The notes beneath the pieces are model-generated. The model was given only the letters and a program-made list of their open reading frames with translations, made no database searches and was not told the origin of the DNA. The translations under genes were made by a program, and so were the position numbers. 64,000 nt of DNA from Polyangiaceae bacterium (GTDB lineage Bacteria; Myxococcota_A; Polyangia; Polyangiales; Polyangiaceae): the NCBI GenBank assembly GCA_016712345.1, contig JADJRH010000001.1, positions 806,001-870,000 of the forward strand. The letters are read 5' to 3'. Of this stretch, positions 43,119 to 51,757 are shown in pieces; position 1 is the stretch's first letter; the number at the start of each line of letters is the position of its first letter.

Positions 43119-44867
43119 CTAATCCTTCACCTTGACGCCAATGCGCTTGCAGGCGTCTTCGTCGCCGTCGCCGTTTTTACAAGACTTGACCCAGGCCGCT
43201 TTGGCTTTGTCAGGGTCCGCCGGCGTACCCTTACCATCACGGTATAAGTCGCCCAAGATCAAGCACGCTTCATCTCGATTGACTTGATCAGTGGAGCACC
43301 CAAGTGAGGCGTATTTAAACGCCAAGGTGTCTTTGCCCGCCTTGAGGGCGGTTGTTGCCGCCACATCACAATAAGCCACGTCGAGTTCACACGCTTTGCG
43401 ATTGGCACGCAGCGCCTTGTTAAAGTCTTGTGGAACGCCGTTTCTACCGTTTTCGTACACAAAGGCCAGGTCATTGCATTCACTTGCACTGCCACCCATA
43501 CAGGCCTTGTTCAGAAGAGCGAGGCCCTTGTCGGCATCTTTGGCAACACCCTCACCCTTGAAATACAGTTCTGAAAGGCTCCAACAGGCAATACCTTCAC
43601 CGAGATCACAGCCGCGATCCCAAGCCTTTACTGCGGCACTCCAATCCTGAATTTTATACTCTTTTTCCGACATCAAGTCGCCCAGAACATCACACCCACG
43701 GGCGCTGCCCATGTTGCACGCTTTGTCGAGAACGGCTTTGGCGTCTTTTGCCTGCTTTACCACGTCGGGTAGATCGGTATCGGGAAGCATTGCGCGACCC
43801 AGCTCCGCACAACCGTCGGCGTAATCACCGTCGCAGGCTTTTTTATAAAACGGTAGAGCCGTTGCCAGGTTTTTCTTTTTGGCAACCAAGCGGCCAAGGT
43901 TGTAACAAGAGCCCGCGTTTTTTTGGTCACATTGCGCTTTGCACTCGGCCTCATCGTCGGGCTCGCAGAGATGCCCTTTGCCGGTGTCACGTGTACACAT
44001 ACCACCGGCAAACAAAAAGCCGGACGGACAGGGATTTTCAGCAGCGGCGGCTTCTTCTTTATCTTTGTCCTTGTCTCCTTTGCCCCCTTTTCCGCCCTGA
44101 GTTGCCGGCGAGACAATCGCCCCGGAAACAGGAATTAACTCTACATAGAGCGGGGCTTTGCACCCACTCGGAGGATTTTGAGCTTCTGAATCGGCCTGTG
44201 CACACGAGTCAAGCGAGCCATCTTGGTTCATGGCTTTGCGTTCAGACTCACTTTTTGCGCCGCCGCCGTAGGCGAACATTTCAGCAACGGCGCCCACCTT
44301 ACCCACCGAGCCGGTGCTCATTGAGAATGCTCCCAGCGTCGCTTTTGAAATGACGTGGGTAGCTCCGTCGCAGTCACCTGTCAGATCTTCTTTGGTAACT
44401 TTGGCGACGGGCGCCGAACGCTGGCCGATCATGACAAGCGCCAAGTCAATCGTGCGACCGCTCTTTAGTTCTGCCCCAACTTTGGCGGAGCTGATGGGCA
44501 TGTTGGCATGGAGATCATCCATGCTTGTCATTTGAACAACCTGTTGTCGCTTGTCCGTTCCGGCAAACTCATACCCGGTATCAGGGAGTTTGCAGGTGGA
44601 AAGAACACGTATGCTGGTGCAATCGTACGCAACCACCGTGACGCCTCGCTTCATTGACGCTTCGAGGTCAACACGCGAGTCGGGATCGAGATCCACAATT
44701 AGGGGCCTGGCGTATTTGGGCGCTCCAGAACAGACGGGCGCCTTCCCAAGTGCACCGGAGGCGGTTTGGTCGGTGGGACGCACAGCCTCCCCCACGGCAC
44801 CACCGCAGGATGGCAATAGTAGAGATGTAGCGAGCAGAACAATACCGCGTTGCGCAAATGAGGTCAT
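43119..44867 (-). CDS. Sel1-repeat lipoprotein
   Basis: ATG at 44867 begins a lipoprotein signal peptide (VLLATSLLLPSC). Residues up to about 250 form a globular domain without a recognised family (LIVDLDPDSRVDLEASMKRGVTVVAYDC). A low-complexity GGKGGKGDKDKDKEE stretch follows, then from about 300 a run of Sel1/TPR-like repeats with pattern A...A C..G...GC..LG (AVKAWDRGCDLGEGIACWSLSELYFKGEG; GLALLNKACMGGSASECNDLAFVYENG). Such repeats make helical scaffolds for protein binding, often in the envelope. Each repeat has paired Cys, typical of exported Sel1 proteins. Confidence 0.87.
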   Translation of the reverse strand: MTSFAQRGIVLLATSLLLPSCGGAVGEAVRPTDQTASGALGKAPVCSGAPKYARPLIVDLDPDSRVDLEASMKRGVTVVAYDCTSIRVLSTCKLPDTGYEFAGTDKRQQVVQMTSMDDLHANMPISSAKVGAELKSGRTIDLALVMIGQRSAPVAKVTKEDLTGDCDGATHVISKATLGAFSMSTGSVGKVGAVAEMFAYGGGAKSESERKAMNQDGSLDSCAQADSEAQNPPSGCKAPLYVELIPVSGAIVSPATQGGKGGKGDKDKDKEEAAAAENPCPSGFLFAGGMCTRDTGKGHLCEPDDEAECKAQCDQKNAGSCYNLGRLVAKKKNLATALPFYKKACDGDYADGCAELGRAMLPDTDLPDVVKQAKDAKAVLDKACNMGSARGCDVLGDLMSEKEYKIQDWSAAVKAWDRGCDLGEGIACWSLSELYFKGEGVAKDADKGLALLNKACMGGSASECNDLAFVYENGRNGVPQDFNKALRANRKACELDVAYCDVAATTALKAGKDTLAFKYASLGCSTDQVNRDEACLILGDLYRDGKGTPADPDKAKAAWVKSCKNGDGDEDACKRIGVKVKD

Positions 44868-44980
44868 CTTAGTTTTGTGCTTATACGTGGGCAAAACAAG
44901 GCTGTCTATAGAAATTGGCGCCCGCGCCAGCTTTTTCGCTGCGGTTTAGAGCTTAGCTCGGCTCGCTTGGCATGGAGGCA

Positions 44981-45619
44981 TTAAAAGGCTTGATACCCAA
45001 TTGAAAACTGTGGACTTACCACGAAAGATCCCACCGCCACATTCTGCGAAACCGAACCGCTCGTGGTTGCTTCTTGACGGGCAAAACCGCCATATCCGCC
45101 GAGCAGCCGCAGGTCTAACCCGATCATCAGCGCTTTGCGGCGAATGCCGTTGGAACCGATACTCACCGCGGGGTTGACACTGAAGTGAAAGCGCGCCCCG
45201 TAAAACTCACCCGCCGCCGCTGACTGACTCACCCCATTCTGACTGATCGACCCGCCAATCGCCGCAAACGAGCCAACGTCGGGGCCAACACCCACGGTGA
45301 TGAGATTGTCGAGCATTGTATAGTCCACCATGAGCGCCCCCGCTACGTTGACTCCGCCCAAATTGCTATTGAACAGCGCTCCCAATGTTGGCACCACGTA
45401 CACGCCAAACTGATTGTTGATCTGTACACCCAACTGCGCGCTAATCCCGGCAGTACCCAACGTGACAATATCAGGAACCGCAAGCACTCCACCTTCAAGC
45501 GCCACTCCACCCCTAAAACGCACGCCGTCTTTTTCTTGAGCAAAAGCTTCTTTTGCAAACAAGACAGACAATGCTCCCGCGAGCACCGCCGCACCACGAG
45601 TATAAGAACGAAGACTCAT
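44981..45619 (-). CDS. Small outer-membrane beta-barrel-like protein
   Basis: The 212-residue product has a signal peptide (…SVLFAKEAFAQ). It then has about eight amphipathic strands with Gly/aromatic alternation, ending in the C-terminal Phe typical of outer-membrane proteins (SPQFSIGYQAF). AGGAG lies 8 bases before the ATG. No specific family is recognised. It is transcribed away from the large intergenic region 45620-46495. Confidence 0.78.
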   Translation of the reverse strand: MSLRSYTRGAAVLAGALSVLFAKEAFAQEKDGVRFRGGVALEGGVLAVPDIVTLGTAGISAQLGVQINNQFGVYVVPTLGALFNSNLGGVNVAGALMVDYTMLDNLITVGVGPDVGSFAAIGGSISQNGVSQSAAAGEFYGARFHFSVNPAVSIGSNGIRRKALMIGLDLRLLGGYGGFARQEATTSGSVSQNVAVGSFVVSPQFSIGYQAF

Positions 45620-45811
45620 TGGGTAGCTCCTCTAACATTTGGTTTTTTCTTGCGTCGGGCATACCTCGCCCGCGCCCCTGAAAAAGAGGCAACCTACCCA
45701 CGGAAAGTGTGTGTACATTTCATGGTAGAAAAGTACACAACGGCATGGGCTTAACGCCCGCCGCAAACCTCCGTAGATACTCCCCGGTTGACCCTTTTCG
45801 GAGGAGGTCAG

Positions 45812-45946
45812 ATGGTAGGGGCTACTTCTGCAAGACCTTCGCCAACTTTGTGCTCCACAGGAACAATCCTATGTTTCTGGCGATTCAACCAGCGCGGGAA
45901 AGGTCAGATGCGTACACAATCTGACAAACCTTCCTCCCACGAGTGA
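45812..45946 (+). CDS. Possible 44-residue small protein
   Basis: An ATG preceded by a strong Shine-Dalgarno-like GGAGGAGG (45800-45807) opens a 44-codon frame (MVGATSARPSPTLCSTGTIL... to a TGA at 45944). A TTGACC hexamer lies about 22 bases upstream with a poor -10 (GATGGT) after 17 bases. No similarity is recognised and the frame overlaps a GTACACAA motif. The ribosome site is the only real evidence. Confidence 0.2.
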   Translation: MVGATSARPSPTLCSTGTILCFWRFNQRGKGQMRTQSDKPSSHE

Positions 45947-46015
45947 CAATCGGTTCACACAAGCGGCGTGAAAACCCTCCGCTGCGAAAAGTTTGTGACG
46001 GTGAGTTTACCCAAT

Positions 46016-46043
46016 AAAAAAAGGCAATTGCGTTTTTTTAATG
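46016..46043. terminator. A/T-flanked imperfect palindrome, possible bidirectional terminator
   Basis: A run of seven A, then GGCAATTGCG, then a run of seven T gives a near-perfect palindrome around GCAATTGC. In either direction a weak stem is followed by U-rich RNA. It lies between two divergent genes, so it would only matter if something is transcribed inside the intergenic region. Confidence 0.35.
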
Positions 46044-46278
46044 AATGCCTGCGAGCCCCGCCCGTCTGAGCGCGCCCTCCCCTTTGCCACTCGTTGAACA
46101 ACCTCGCGAGCCCCTCACCTTACCAACGCACCTTGGGTTGTTTCACTTTCAGGTGCCATTCAACCTTTTTGCTCGAAAGTGTGAACGAACCGCCTCACCC
46201 GCCTCACCGTCTCGCAAACCAAGGCGACCCACTGACGCGTTACGCCAAGACCTGAAGCGTTTGGATCACTATCCCAAT

Positions 46279-46369
46279 CCTGACAGGTTATCGGGGGCGC
46301 TGTGCAAGCCACTTGCAGCCTGAAATACAAAAAAACTCCGTGGATCTCCGTGACCTCCGTGCCTCCGTG
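46279..46369 (+). repeat. Long intergenic repeat, copy A (CTCCGTG units)
   Basis: The element starts CCTGACAGGT, contains a conserved TGCAAGCC..TTGCAGCC and AATACAAAAA block, and ends with CTCCGTG units at 6-11 base spacing. Copy B at 48686-48770 matches it over the same order in the same orientation. The two copies flank the PLP-enzyme and Rpn genes. Confidence 0.75.
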
Positions 46370-46495
46370 TTGGGCACGACGTGTCAGGCGCCTGGGCATT
46401 TCACGTCATTGCGGGGCGATCCGGGCTTCGTGAGCCCGTGTTCCATACGCGAAATGAGTGCAGCGGGGCCGTGCTCCGTGATATAGGGCGGCGCC

Positions 46496-47659
46496 ATGAA
46501 GTCAGGCTCATCGCTCTCGGGGCTTTCGTTCGACACTCTCGCCGTGCATGCTGGCCAGCCGCCTGAACCGGTGAGCGGCGCTGTCATGACACCCATTGTC
46601 CTCGCCAGCACCTTTGCTCAAGAAGGCCCGGGCAACCACAAGGGGTTTGAATATTCGCGCAGTGGAAACCCCACCCGCAACGCTCTTGAAGCAAACCTTG
46701 CCACATTGGAAGGTGGCAAACACGGCTTTGCGTTTTCAAGCGGCCTGGGCGCCTCCACAACGCTCTTTTCATCCCTCAAGTCAGGCGACCACGTGCTCAG
46801 TGGAGACGACGTTTACGGCGGCACGTTTCGCCTTCTCGACAAGGTGATGAAGCCCCTCGGCATTGCGTCGAGCTTTGTGGACATGACAAATATCGACAAA
46901 GTGCGTGAACAAATCAGGCCTGAAACGCGCATGATCTGGATTGAAACGCCCACCAATCCCATGCTCAAAATCTTTGACATTGCCAAAATCGCTCAACTCG
47001 CGAGTGAAAAAAACCTGGTGTTTGTTGTCGACAACACCTTTGCCACCCCGGTGCTTCAACATCCCATTCAACTCGGCGCCACAGTGGCCATGCACTCCAC
47101 AACCAAGTATATCAACGGCCATTCAGACGTGGTGGGCGGCGCTGCCGTGATTGCCGATGATACCTTGGCAGAACGGGTTCGCTTTCTCCAAAACGCCCTC
47201 GGCGCCGTACCCAGCCCGTTTGACTGTTACATGGTGCTCCGCGGTATAAAAACCCTTGGCCTGCGCGTTCGTCAGGCGAGCGCCTCCGCCCAAACCATTG
47301 CGGAGCGACTTTCTACCCATCCCGCTGTTCGAAAAGTATATTACCCCGGCCTTCCTACCCATCCCGGTCATACCATTGCCAAGTCCCAAATGAGCGCGGG
47401 TGGAGCCATGATCAGCCTCGAAGTAAAGGGTGGGCTCACCGCGTCGCGGTCTTTCCTTGAAAAGCTTCAGATCTTCGCCTGCGCAGAAAGCCTCGGTGGA
47501 GTGGAGTCCCTCGCCGAACATCCCGCCATTATGACCCACGCTTCAGTACCACCCGAGGCTCGTCAGGCGCTTGGCATCTCCGACGAGTTGGTGCGCCTCT
47601 CCGTGGGGGTAGAAGCCACGGAAGACTTGTGGGCGGATATTGCCCGGGCGTTGGGTTGA
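46496..47659 (+). CDS. Cys/Met-metabolism PLP enzyme (cystathionine gamma-synthase or lyase type)
   Basis: The 387-residue protein is a full-length member of the trans-sulfuration PLP family. It has FEYSRSGNPTRNALE, the phosphate-binding SSGLGAS, DDVYGGTFRLL, ETPTNPMLKI, Asp in VVDNTFATP and the PLP Lys204 in STTKYINGHSD. The C-terminal CAESLGGVESLAEHPAIMTHASVP is also typical. Members act as cystathionine gamma-synthase, gamma-lyase or beta-lyase, or methionine gamma-lyase, and sequence reading alone does not separate them. No other Met/Cys gene is adjacent. Flanking repeats of about 90 bases make this two-gene segment stand out from its surroundings. Confidence 0.9.
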   Translation: MKSGSSLSGLSFDTLAVHAGQPPEPVSGAVMTPIVLASTFAQEGPGNHKGFEYSRSGNPTRNALEANLATLEGGKHGFAFSSGLGASTTLFSSLKSGDHVLSGDDVYGGTFRLLDKVMKPLGIASSFVDMTNIDKVREQIRPETRMIWIETPTNPMLKIFDIAKIAQLASEKNLVFVVDNTFATPVLQHPIQLGATVAMHSTTKYINGHSDVVGGAAVIADDTLAERVRFLQNALGAVPSPFDCYMVLRGIKTLGLRVRQASASAQTIAERLSTHPAVRKVYYPGLPTHPGHTIAKSQMSAGGAMISLEVKGGLTASRSFLEKLQIFACAESLGGVESLAEHPAIMTHASVPPEARQALGISDELVRLSVGVEATEDLWADIARALG

Positions 47660-47676
47660 GGGATTGAGAGTTCATT

Positions 47677-48510
47677 GTGCGCGCGACTTTTGCTGACCCC
47701 AAAACGTCGATCATATTCAAACGGATATTCGGCGCGGAGCAGCGCAAACCCCTGCTGATAGCGCTGCTCAACCACTTGCTTGAGTTAACGGGCGACCGGA
47801 TGATTCAAGATGTGGTGCACCTGCGGGCCGACCAGCGCGTGCACGTTCCAGAACTCAAGCTTTCGATTGTGGATGTCAAATGCACCGACAACACAGGTCG
47901 CAAGTTTGTTGTAGAAATGCAGGTGCTCAAGGTGGAGGGGTTTGAAAAGCGGGTGGTGTACAATGCCGCAAAAGCCTACGTAATGCAGCTCCGCACAGCG
48001 GAAGAGTACCCGGCGCTCTGTGATGTGGTGGGGGTGACGATTTGTAATTTTAACCTGTGGTCTGACAGGGTAGAGAGCGGCGATTATCGAGTGCCCATGT
48101 TAAGCCGGTGGCGCATGGCAGAACAGCACAGTGGACAGCCCGGGCTTGGTCAAATTCAACACGTGTTTTTAGAATTGCCCAAATATGCAGCGGGTGATTC
48201 GCCTGTGAGTCTCATTGACAAATGGGCTTACTTTTTTCGTGAAGCTCGCAACCTTGACGTGGTTCCACCATCATTAACAGAAGCGCCGTTTCGAGAAGCC
48301 TTGGAAACCGCGCGCGTGGCAACCTTTTCCGCCGATGAGTGGGATTTGTATGACCGACTCAAAATGGCCGAGCAAGACGCACGCGGCGCATTGGTAGTGG
48401 CGCGCGACGAGGGGAGAGCGGAAGGGCTGGCAGAGTGGAGAGCCGAGGGGAGAGCCGAAGGTTGCGGCGCGCAGTGGAAGATCTGTGCGAGGTGCTTTCT
48501 GTTCCTTTAA
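47677..48510 (+). CDS. Rpn-family PD-(D/E)XK nuclease/transposase-like protein with frameshifted tail
   Basis: The protein begins with the family signature ADPKTSIIFKRIFGAEQRKPLLIALLNHLL and has the PD-(D/E)XK core (LSIVDVKCTDNTGRKFVVEMQV: Asp, then Glu-Met-Gln). Rpn proteins are DNA endonucleases that promote RecA-independent recombination. The GTG-started frame ends in an abnormal tail after GRAEG at about 48460. In the next frame the expected family tail continues (LRRAVEDLCEVLSVPLTPER … LDVLRDNLKRHKAWPA) to a TGA at 48603-48605. One added base near 48459-48462 gives a normal 309-residue protein. The ARDEGRAEGLAEWRAEGRAEG region is a slippage-prone repeat typical for this family. Confidence 0.85.
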   Translation: MRATFADPKTSIIFKRIFGAEQRKPLLIALLNHLLELTGDRMIQDVVHLRADQRVHVPELKLSIVDVKCTDNTGRKFVVEMQVLKVEGFEKRVVYNAAKAYVMQLRTAEEYPALCDVVGVTICNFNLWSDRVESGDYRVPMLSRWRMAEQHSGQPGLGQIQHVFLELPKYAAGDSPVSLIDKWAYFFREARNLDVVPPSLTEAPFREALETARVATFSADEWDLYDRLKMAEQDARGALVVARDEGRAEGLAEWRAEGRAEGCGAQWKICARCFLFL

Positions 48511-48685
48511 CGCCGGAGAGAAAAAACGCTCTTGGGGGGATGAGCGTTGAACAATTGGATGTTTTGCGAGACAACCTGAAGCGCCACAAAGCGTGGCCTG
48601 CCTGACGGGTGGCAGCTCAGGAAAACCCGCACAGCGGATTTCCGTTTGTCAGGCTGCAATGGGTCCACATCCCCACGACCCCAAG

Positions 48686-48770
48686 CCTGACAGGTGATCA
48701 GTCACGCGATGCAAGCCGGTTGCAGCCAAAAATACAAAAATCTCCGTGGATCTCCGTGATCTCCGTGCCT
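48686..48770 (+). repeat. Long intergenic repeat, copy B (CTCCGTG units)
   Basis: Same order of blocks as copy A at 46279: CCTGACAGGT, GATGCAAGCC..TTGCAGCC, AATACAAAAA, then CTCCGTG units. It lies between the Rpn gene and the 3' end of the HEAT-repeat gene. Sequence identity with copy A is high in the blocks and lower between them. Confidence 0.75.
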
Positions 48771-48799
48771 CAGGTCATCGCGAGGCGCCTCAAGTCAGA

Positions 48800-49594
48800 T
48801 CACGTTTTTGTCGCTTGACAGGCTTCAAGTGCGCGCTGAAAAGAGCCGGCAAAAGCCGCTTTATCGGCTTCCGAAATGCGACTGAAGAGCGATTGCAGCG
48901 ATGGGTAGAGTTCAGGTCTACCCAAGTGTTCGGCAGCCTCAACTGCCCAATCGCCGTGAAACGGACCATTAAGTTCACGTTTGACAAATGGTAAGGCGCG
49001 TTCGTCACCGCGCATGGCAAGTCCAATCAAGGCTTCACCGCGCGTTTCAGGGTCCACGTCGTCGGCGCGGGCCAGCAGAGCCAGGCGAACATCTTCACCA
49101 TCGGCCACTTCATTGTTCGCCAAGGCAAAGGTTGCCCAACTGCGAACCTCAGTTTTAATGTCGCTCGCGAGCCCAATAAGGGCGTGTTGAACCTGAATCG
49201 TCCTGAAGGGTAGAAGGCCCTGCGTCACGCCGAGGCGAACCTGAGCATCGGGATGGGTAGAATGCGCAACAAGAGAGGGAATGGCGCGTTCGTCGGCGCG
49301 GAATCCGAGCGCTGTGGCAGCGGCGGCAACGACGGGTGGTTGAGAGTCGCTCAAGAGGCAAAGAAGTACATCCACCGACTCTTTCAGGAAGGTTGGACGA
49401 TCCCAACCGAGTTGACCGAGCAGGTAGGCGGCGGCAACCCGATCTTCCCATTGGTTGGACTGCGCCAGAGTTTGGCCGATTGAAAACTCTTCCCGTCCCC
49501 CGCGACGATGGAGTTCAGCAAGCGCGGCCTGACCGGTCTGCCTGTCAGGTTCGCGCAGGTAGGTTTGTATCAGCTCGTTGGAGGTAGCTGACAT
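48800..49594 (-). CDS. HEAT-repeat protein
   Basis: The 264-residue soluble protein is made of about six HEAT-type helical repeats (WEDRVAAAYLLGQLGWDR; PPVVAAAATALGFRADERAIPSLVAHSTHPDAQVRLGVTQGL; PETRGEALIGLAMRGDERALPFV). There is no signal peptide. HEAT repeats form curved scaffolds for protein or cofactor binding; no catalytic residues are visible. The gene is followed, at 49696, by a membrane protein gene in the same direction. Confidence 0.85.
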   Translation of the reverse strand: MSATSNELIQTYLREPDRQTGQAALAELHRRGGREEFSIGQTLAQSNQWEDRVAAAYLLGQLGWDRPTFLKESVDVLLCLLSDSQPPVVAAAATALGFRADERAIPSLVAHSTHPDAQVRLGVTQGLLPFRTIQVQHALIGLASDIKTEVRSWATFALANNEVADGEDVRLALLARADDVDPETRGEALIGLAMRGDERALPFVKRELNGPFHGDWAVEAAEHLGRPELYPSLQSLFSRISEADKAAFAGSFQRALEACQATKT

Positions 49595-49695
49595 GGCGGG
49601 CGAGTTCTTGGAAAGGGAGTGAGGGCGCAGGCGGCGGAGCGTTTAGAACGCGTATGGATGGTGAGCGCCCCGCCGACGGATGGCACGGTAAGAAG

Positions 49696-51552
49696 TCAGT
49701 TGTAGTTATGGATGGGGATGAGCTTTTTCAGGAAAGGCATTTTCTCCTCAAGTTTGTGCCAAAGGCTCCGAGGCGCGAGGGCGGCCAAGGTTCCAAAGTT
49801 GAGGAGAAGGCAGATGAGGGTCAACATCCAATATTTGTCGTCATTAAACCTGAATGACCTGAATGTGACCTGAGACACAAGGCAAAAGCCGAATAGCACT
49901 ATTTCAAGCGGGCGCCGCAGCGTTTTTATGCGCGTCATAGGCGCGGATAAAATCATGTACGAGTAGTAATAACAGGTGAGCTGCGACAGTAGAATCACGA
50001 ACACCTGAGCGGCGCAGAGCGCTACCCACATGTTCTTTACCCTGCGCAGAACGTACACCATGAATGCTAAGGCCAGCGCAGAGAAGGCATAACCCACATA
50101 CTTGTATTTGGCATAACGCTCGTTGCGCATGCGTTTCCAAGTATCAAACGGGTCGCGGAGGTTTTTGTCTTCGGTGTATTTCATACGGCCCGAAGTGGCG
50201 GTGTTGCCAATGCCCAAAAAGCCGATTTCAACCGGGGTTTTTTGGGCAATCATCACGCGCAAACCCATGTGGTTTGTGAGGGGCGTTTGGTCGTGAACTT
50301 TGAGGGTATGTTCGTAGAACGAGGGGTAAGAATCTTTGCCGCACATGTACACGCTGGTAGAAATGAGTACACCGGCGGCGAGCGTTCCACCGAGGAGCAT
50401 GCGCCATTGTTCTTTTGTCAGGCGCTTAAAGCGCCAGAGTTGCCACCCCACAACCCCGAGCCATCCCACCACCAAGAGGCCCGGGAAGATGCGCAGTAGA
50501 GCGGAGTAGACAAATGCGGCGGCGCCCAGGGCTGGGTATTTTTTGCGAATGAGGCAAACCGAAAAAACCAACCAAAAGAGCCAGTCTTGCCGGAGAAATG
50601 CGCCGCATGTCCAGAGCATTGGAGCGGGTGACTGACAGCCCCAAAAGATGGCGGCAACCGCCGAAACACGCCATCCAAATGCCCACGCCAGGGCCCAGAA
50701 CATGAGCCCGAGGTAGATCATGTCGAGCAATGCCAGCGTTTGCATAAATCGAGTGCTGGCAGGCGCGAGATCGGCAAAAATCTTACCGGCAACGGTCCAG
50801 ACGGGTGGAGGGTTAAACCCGTGGTCACCCTGCATTTTATTAAAGTAGTCCTGACCTGAAACCGCCCTGAAAAAGCCGATGTCTTTTTTAAAGGCTTCCC
50901 ACTTTTCAGGCGAGAAGTGTTTTTTACACTCCTCGGGATTTTCTAAAAAGTGTTTGGCAGGCAGGAGGAGGTTGTCTTTACCCAGGTTGCGCACTTTGCG
51001 GTCTGGATGGCGCACCTCTTTGCCCATATCGATTTTGAATGAGCGGCCGGTATCTTCATCAATGTGGGTATAAACACCGAGTTCGTCCTGGGCGACAACG
51101 GTGCATCGGTAGAGGCCGTCATAACCCATTTCAGGGAAGAACTTGGCCCCCAGGTAATAGTGATAAAGCTCGTGGCGGTGGTACGCTTTATCATACCCGT
51201 TTCTGAGGCCGTTAAAGTAGGCCATAACGGCGGCGACGCCGAGGGTAATGGCAAAAAACTTTTTCCAACGCTCGGCAATGGGGCGGCCCGTACCTTCGCG
51301 GTGAATTTCATAAAAAACACCGGCGGCTGCAATTAGTGCAATGCCGCCTTTAATAACGTCAACCGCTATAACGAAGTCGGGGATAATGCGTTGCACCCCG
51401 TAAAAGAACCCCGCCGCGAGAGCCGACGCGGAGATGATTCTGAACAGGGCGCGACGATTGGGAGCAACCCACCCGTCGGCGTAATAGAGGATCACGAGAG
51501 CGGCGATCGCAACGCCGATGAAAATTGCGATCTGTGTAGGCTGGGGAGTCAT
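49696..51552 (-). CDS. Polytopic membrane protein, glycosyltransferase-87-like
   Basis: ATG at 51552 gives 618 residues with at least ten membrane segments. The large loop after the third segment has HELYHYYLGAKFFPEMGYDGLYRCTVVA, with acidic/His residues in the first long periplasmic loop, as in GT-C fold enzymes. Loops QDYFNKMQGDHGFNPPPVW and the later WTCGAFLRQDWLFWLVFSVCLI, SALLRIFPGLLVVGW fit the DUF2029/GT87 type that uses polyprenyl-phosphate sugars. Substrate and role are unknown. A longer in-frame start at 51615 is less likely because it would put a charged leader before the first helix. Confidence 0.72.
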   Translation of the reverse strand: MTPQPTQIAIFIGVAIAALVILYYADGWVAPNRRALFRIISASALAAGFFYGVQRIIPDFVIAVDVIKGGIALIAAAGVFYEIHREGTGRPIAERWKKFFAITLGVAAVMAYFNGLRNGYDKAYHRHELYHYYLGAKFFPEMGYDGLYRCTVVAQDELGVYTHIDEDTGRSFKIDMGKEVRHPDRKVRNLGKDNLLLPAKHFLENPEECKKHFSPEKWEAFKKDIGFFRAVSGQDYFNKMQGDHGFNPPPVWTVAGKIFADLAPASTRFMQTLALLDMIYLGLMFWALAWAFGWRVSAVAAIFWGCQSPAPMLWTCGAFLRQDWLFWLVFSVCLIRKKYPALGAAAFVYSALLRIFPGLLVVGWLGVVGWQLWRFKRLTKEQWRMLLGGTLAAGVLISTSVYMCGKDSYPSFYEHTLKVHDQTPLTNHMGLRVMIAQKTPVEIGFLGIGNTATSGRMKYTEDKNLRDPFDTWKRMRNERYAKYKYVGYAFSALALAFMVYVLRRVKNMWVALCAAQVFVILLSQLTCYYYSYMILSAPMTRIKTLRRPLEIVLFGFCLVSQVTFRSFRFNDDKYWMLTLICLLLNFGTLAALAPRSLWHKLEEKMPFLKKLIPIHNYN

Positions 51553-51757
51553 GAGCCTTTCATCCTCGAAAAAAGCAAGACCGACAAAGAAGGACGGCCG
51601 GCGAAGGTGAGGCATACCTCATCGCGGCTCACGGCGTCCACGGGATGCGCGCGAGGTGCGTCGCGATCGTGCAAAAGTGGCCGATTCGGCGCGGGTCGGG
51701 AGGTGGACCAAAAACGCGGGGTTGCGGCTTTTTGTTGCGCCATGGTGTGATTCGGCG

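Larger units (their letters stand above)
45620..46495. other. 876-base intergenic region
   Basis: The region separates divergent genes. It holds GTACACAA motifs at 45733 and 45912 and a related GTGTGTACA near 45706, a possible 44-codon gene (45812-45946), a near-palindromic A/T element (46016-46043) and a copy of the long CTCCGTG repeat (46279-46369). I looked for tRNA, tmRNA, SRP and 6S RNA signatures and saw none. Confidence 0.7.

Noticed and set aside
45620..46278. tmRNA, SRP RNA, 6S RNA or tRNA in the long intergenic region
   Set aside because: No TTCRA arm, SRP GGAAG/AGCA apical motif or tRNA cloverleaf could be drawn.
46496..47659. Assigning metB, metC or mgl by name
   Set aside because: The conserved residues are shared by all these enzymes and there is no neighbouring Met/Cys gene to decide.
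46279..48770. Insertion sequence with the Rpn protein as transposase
   Set aside because: The flanking repeats are direct, not terminal inverted, copies differ from each other, and no target-site duplication is visible.
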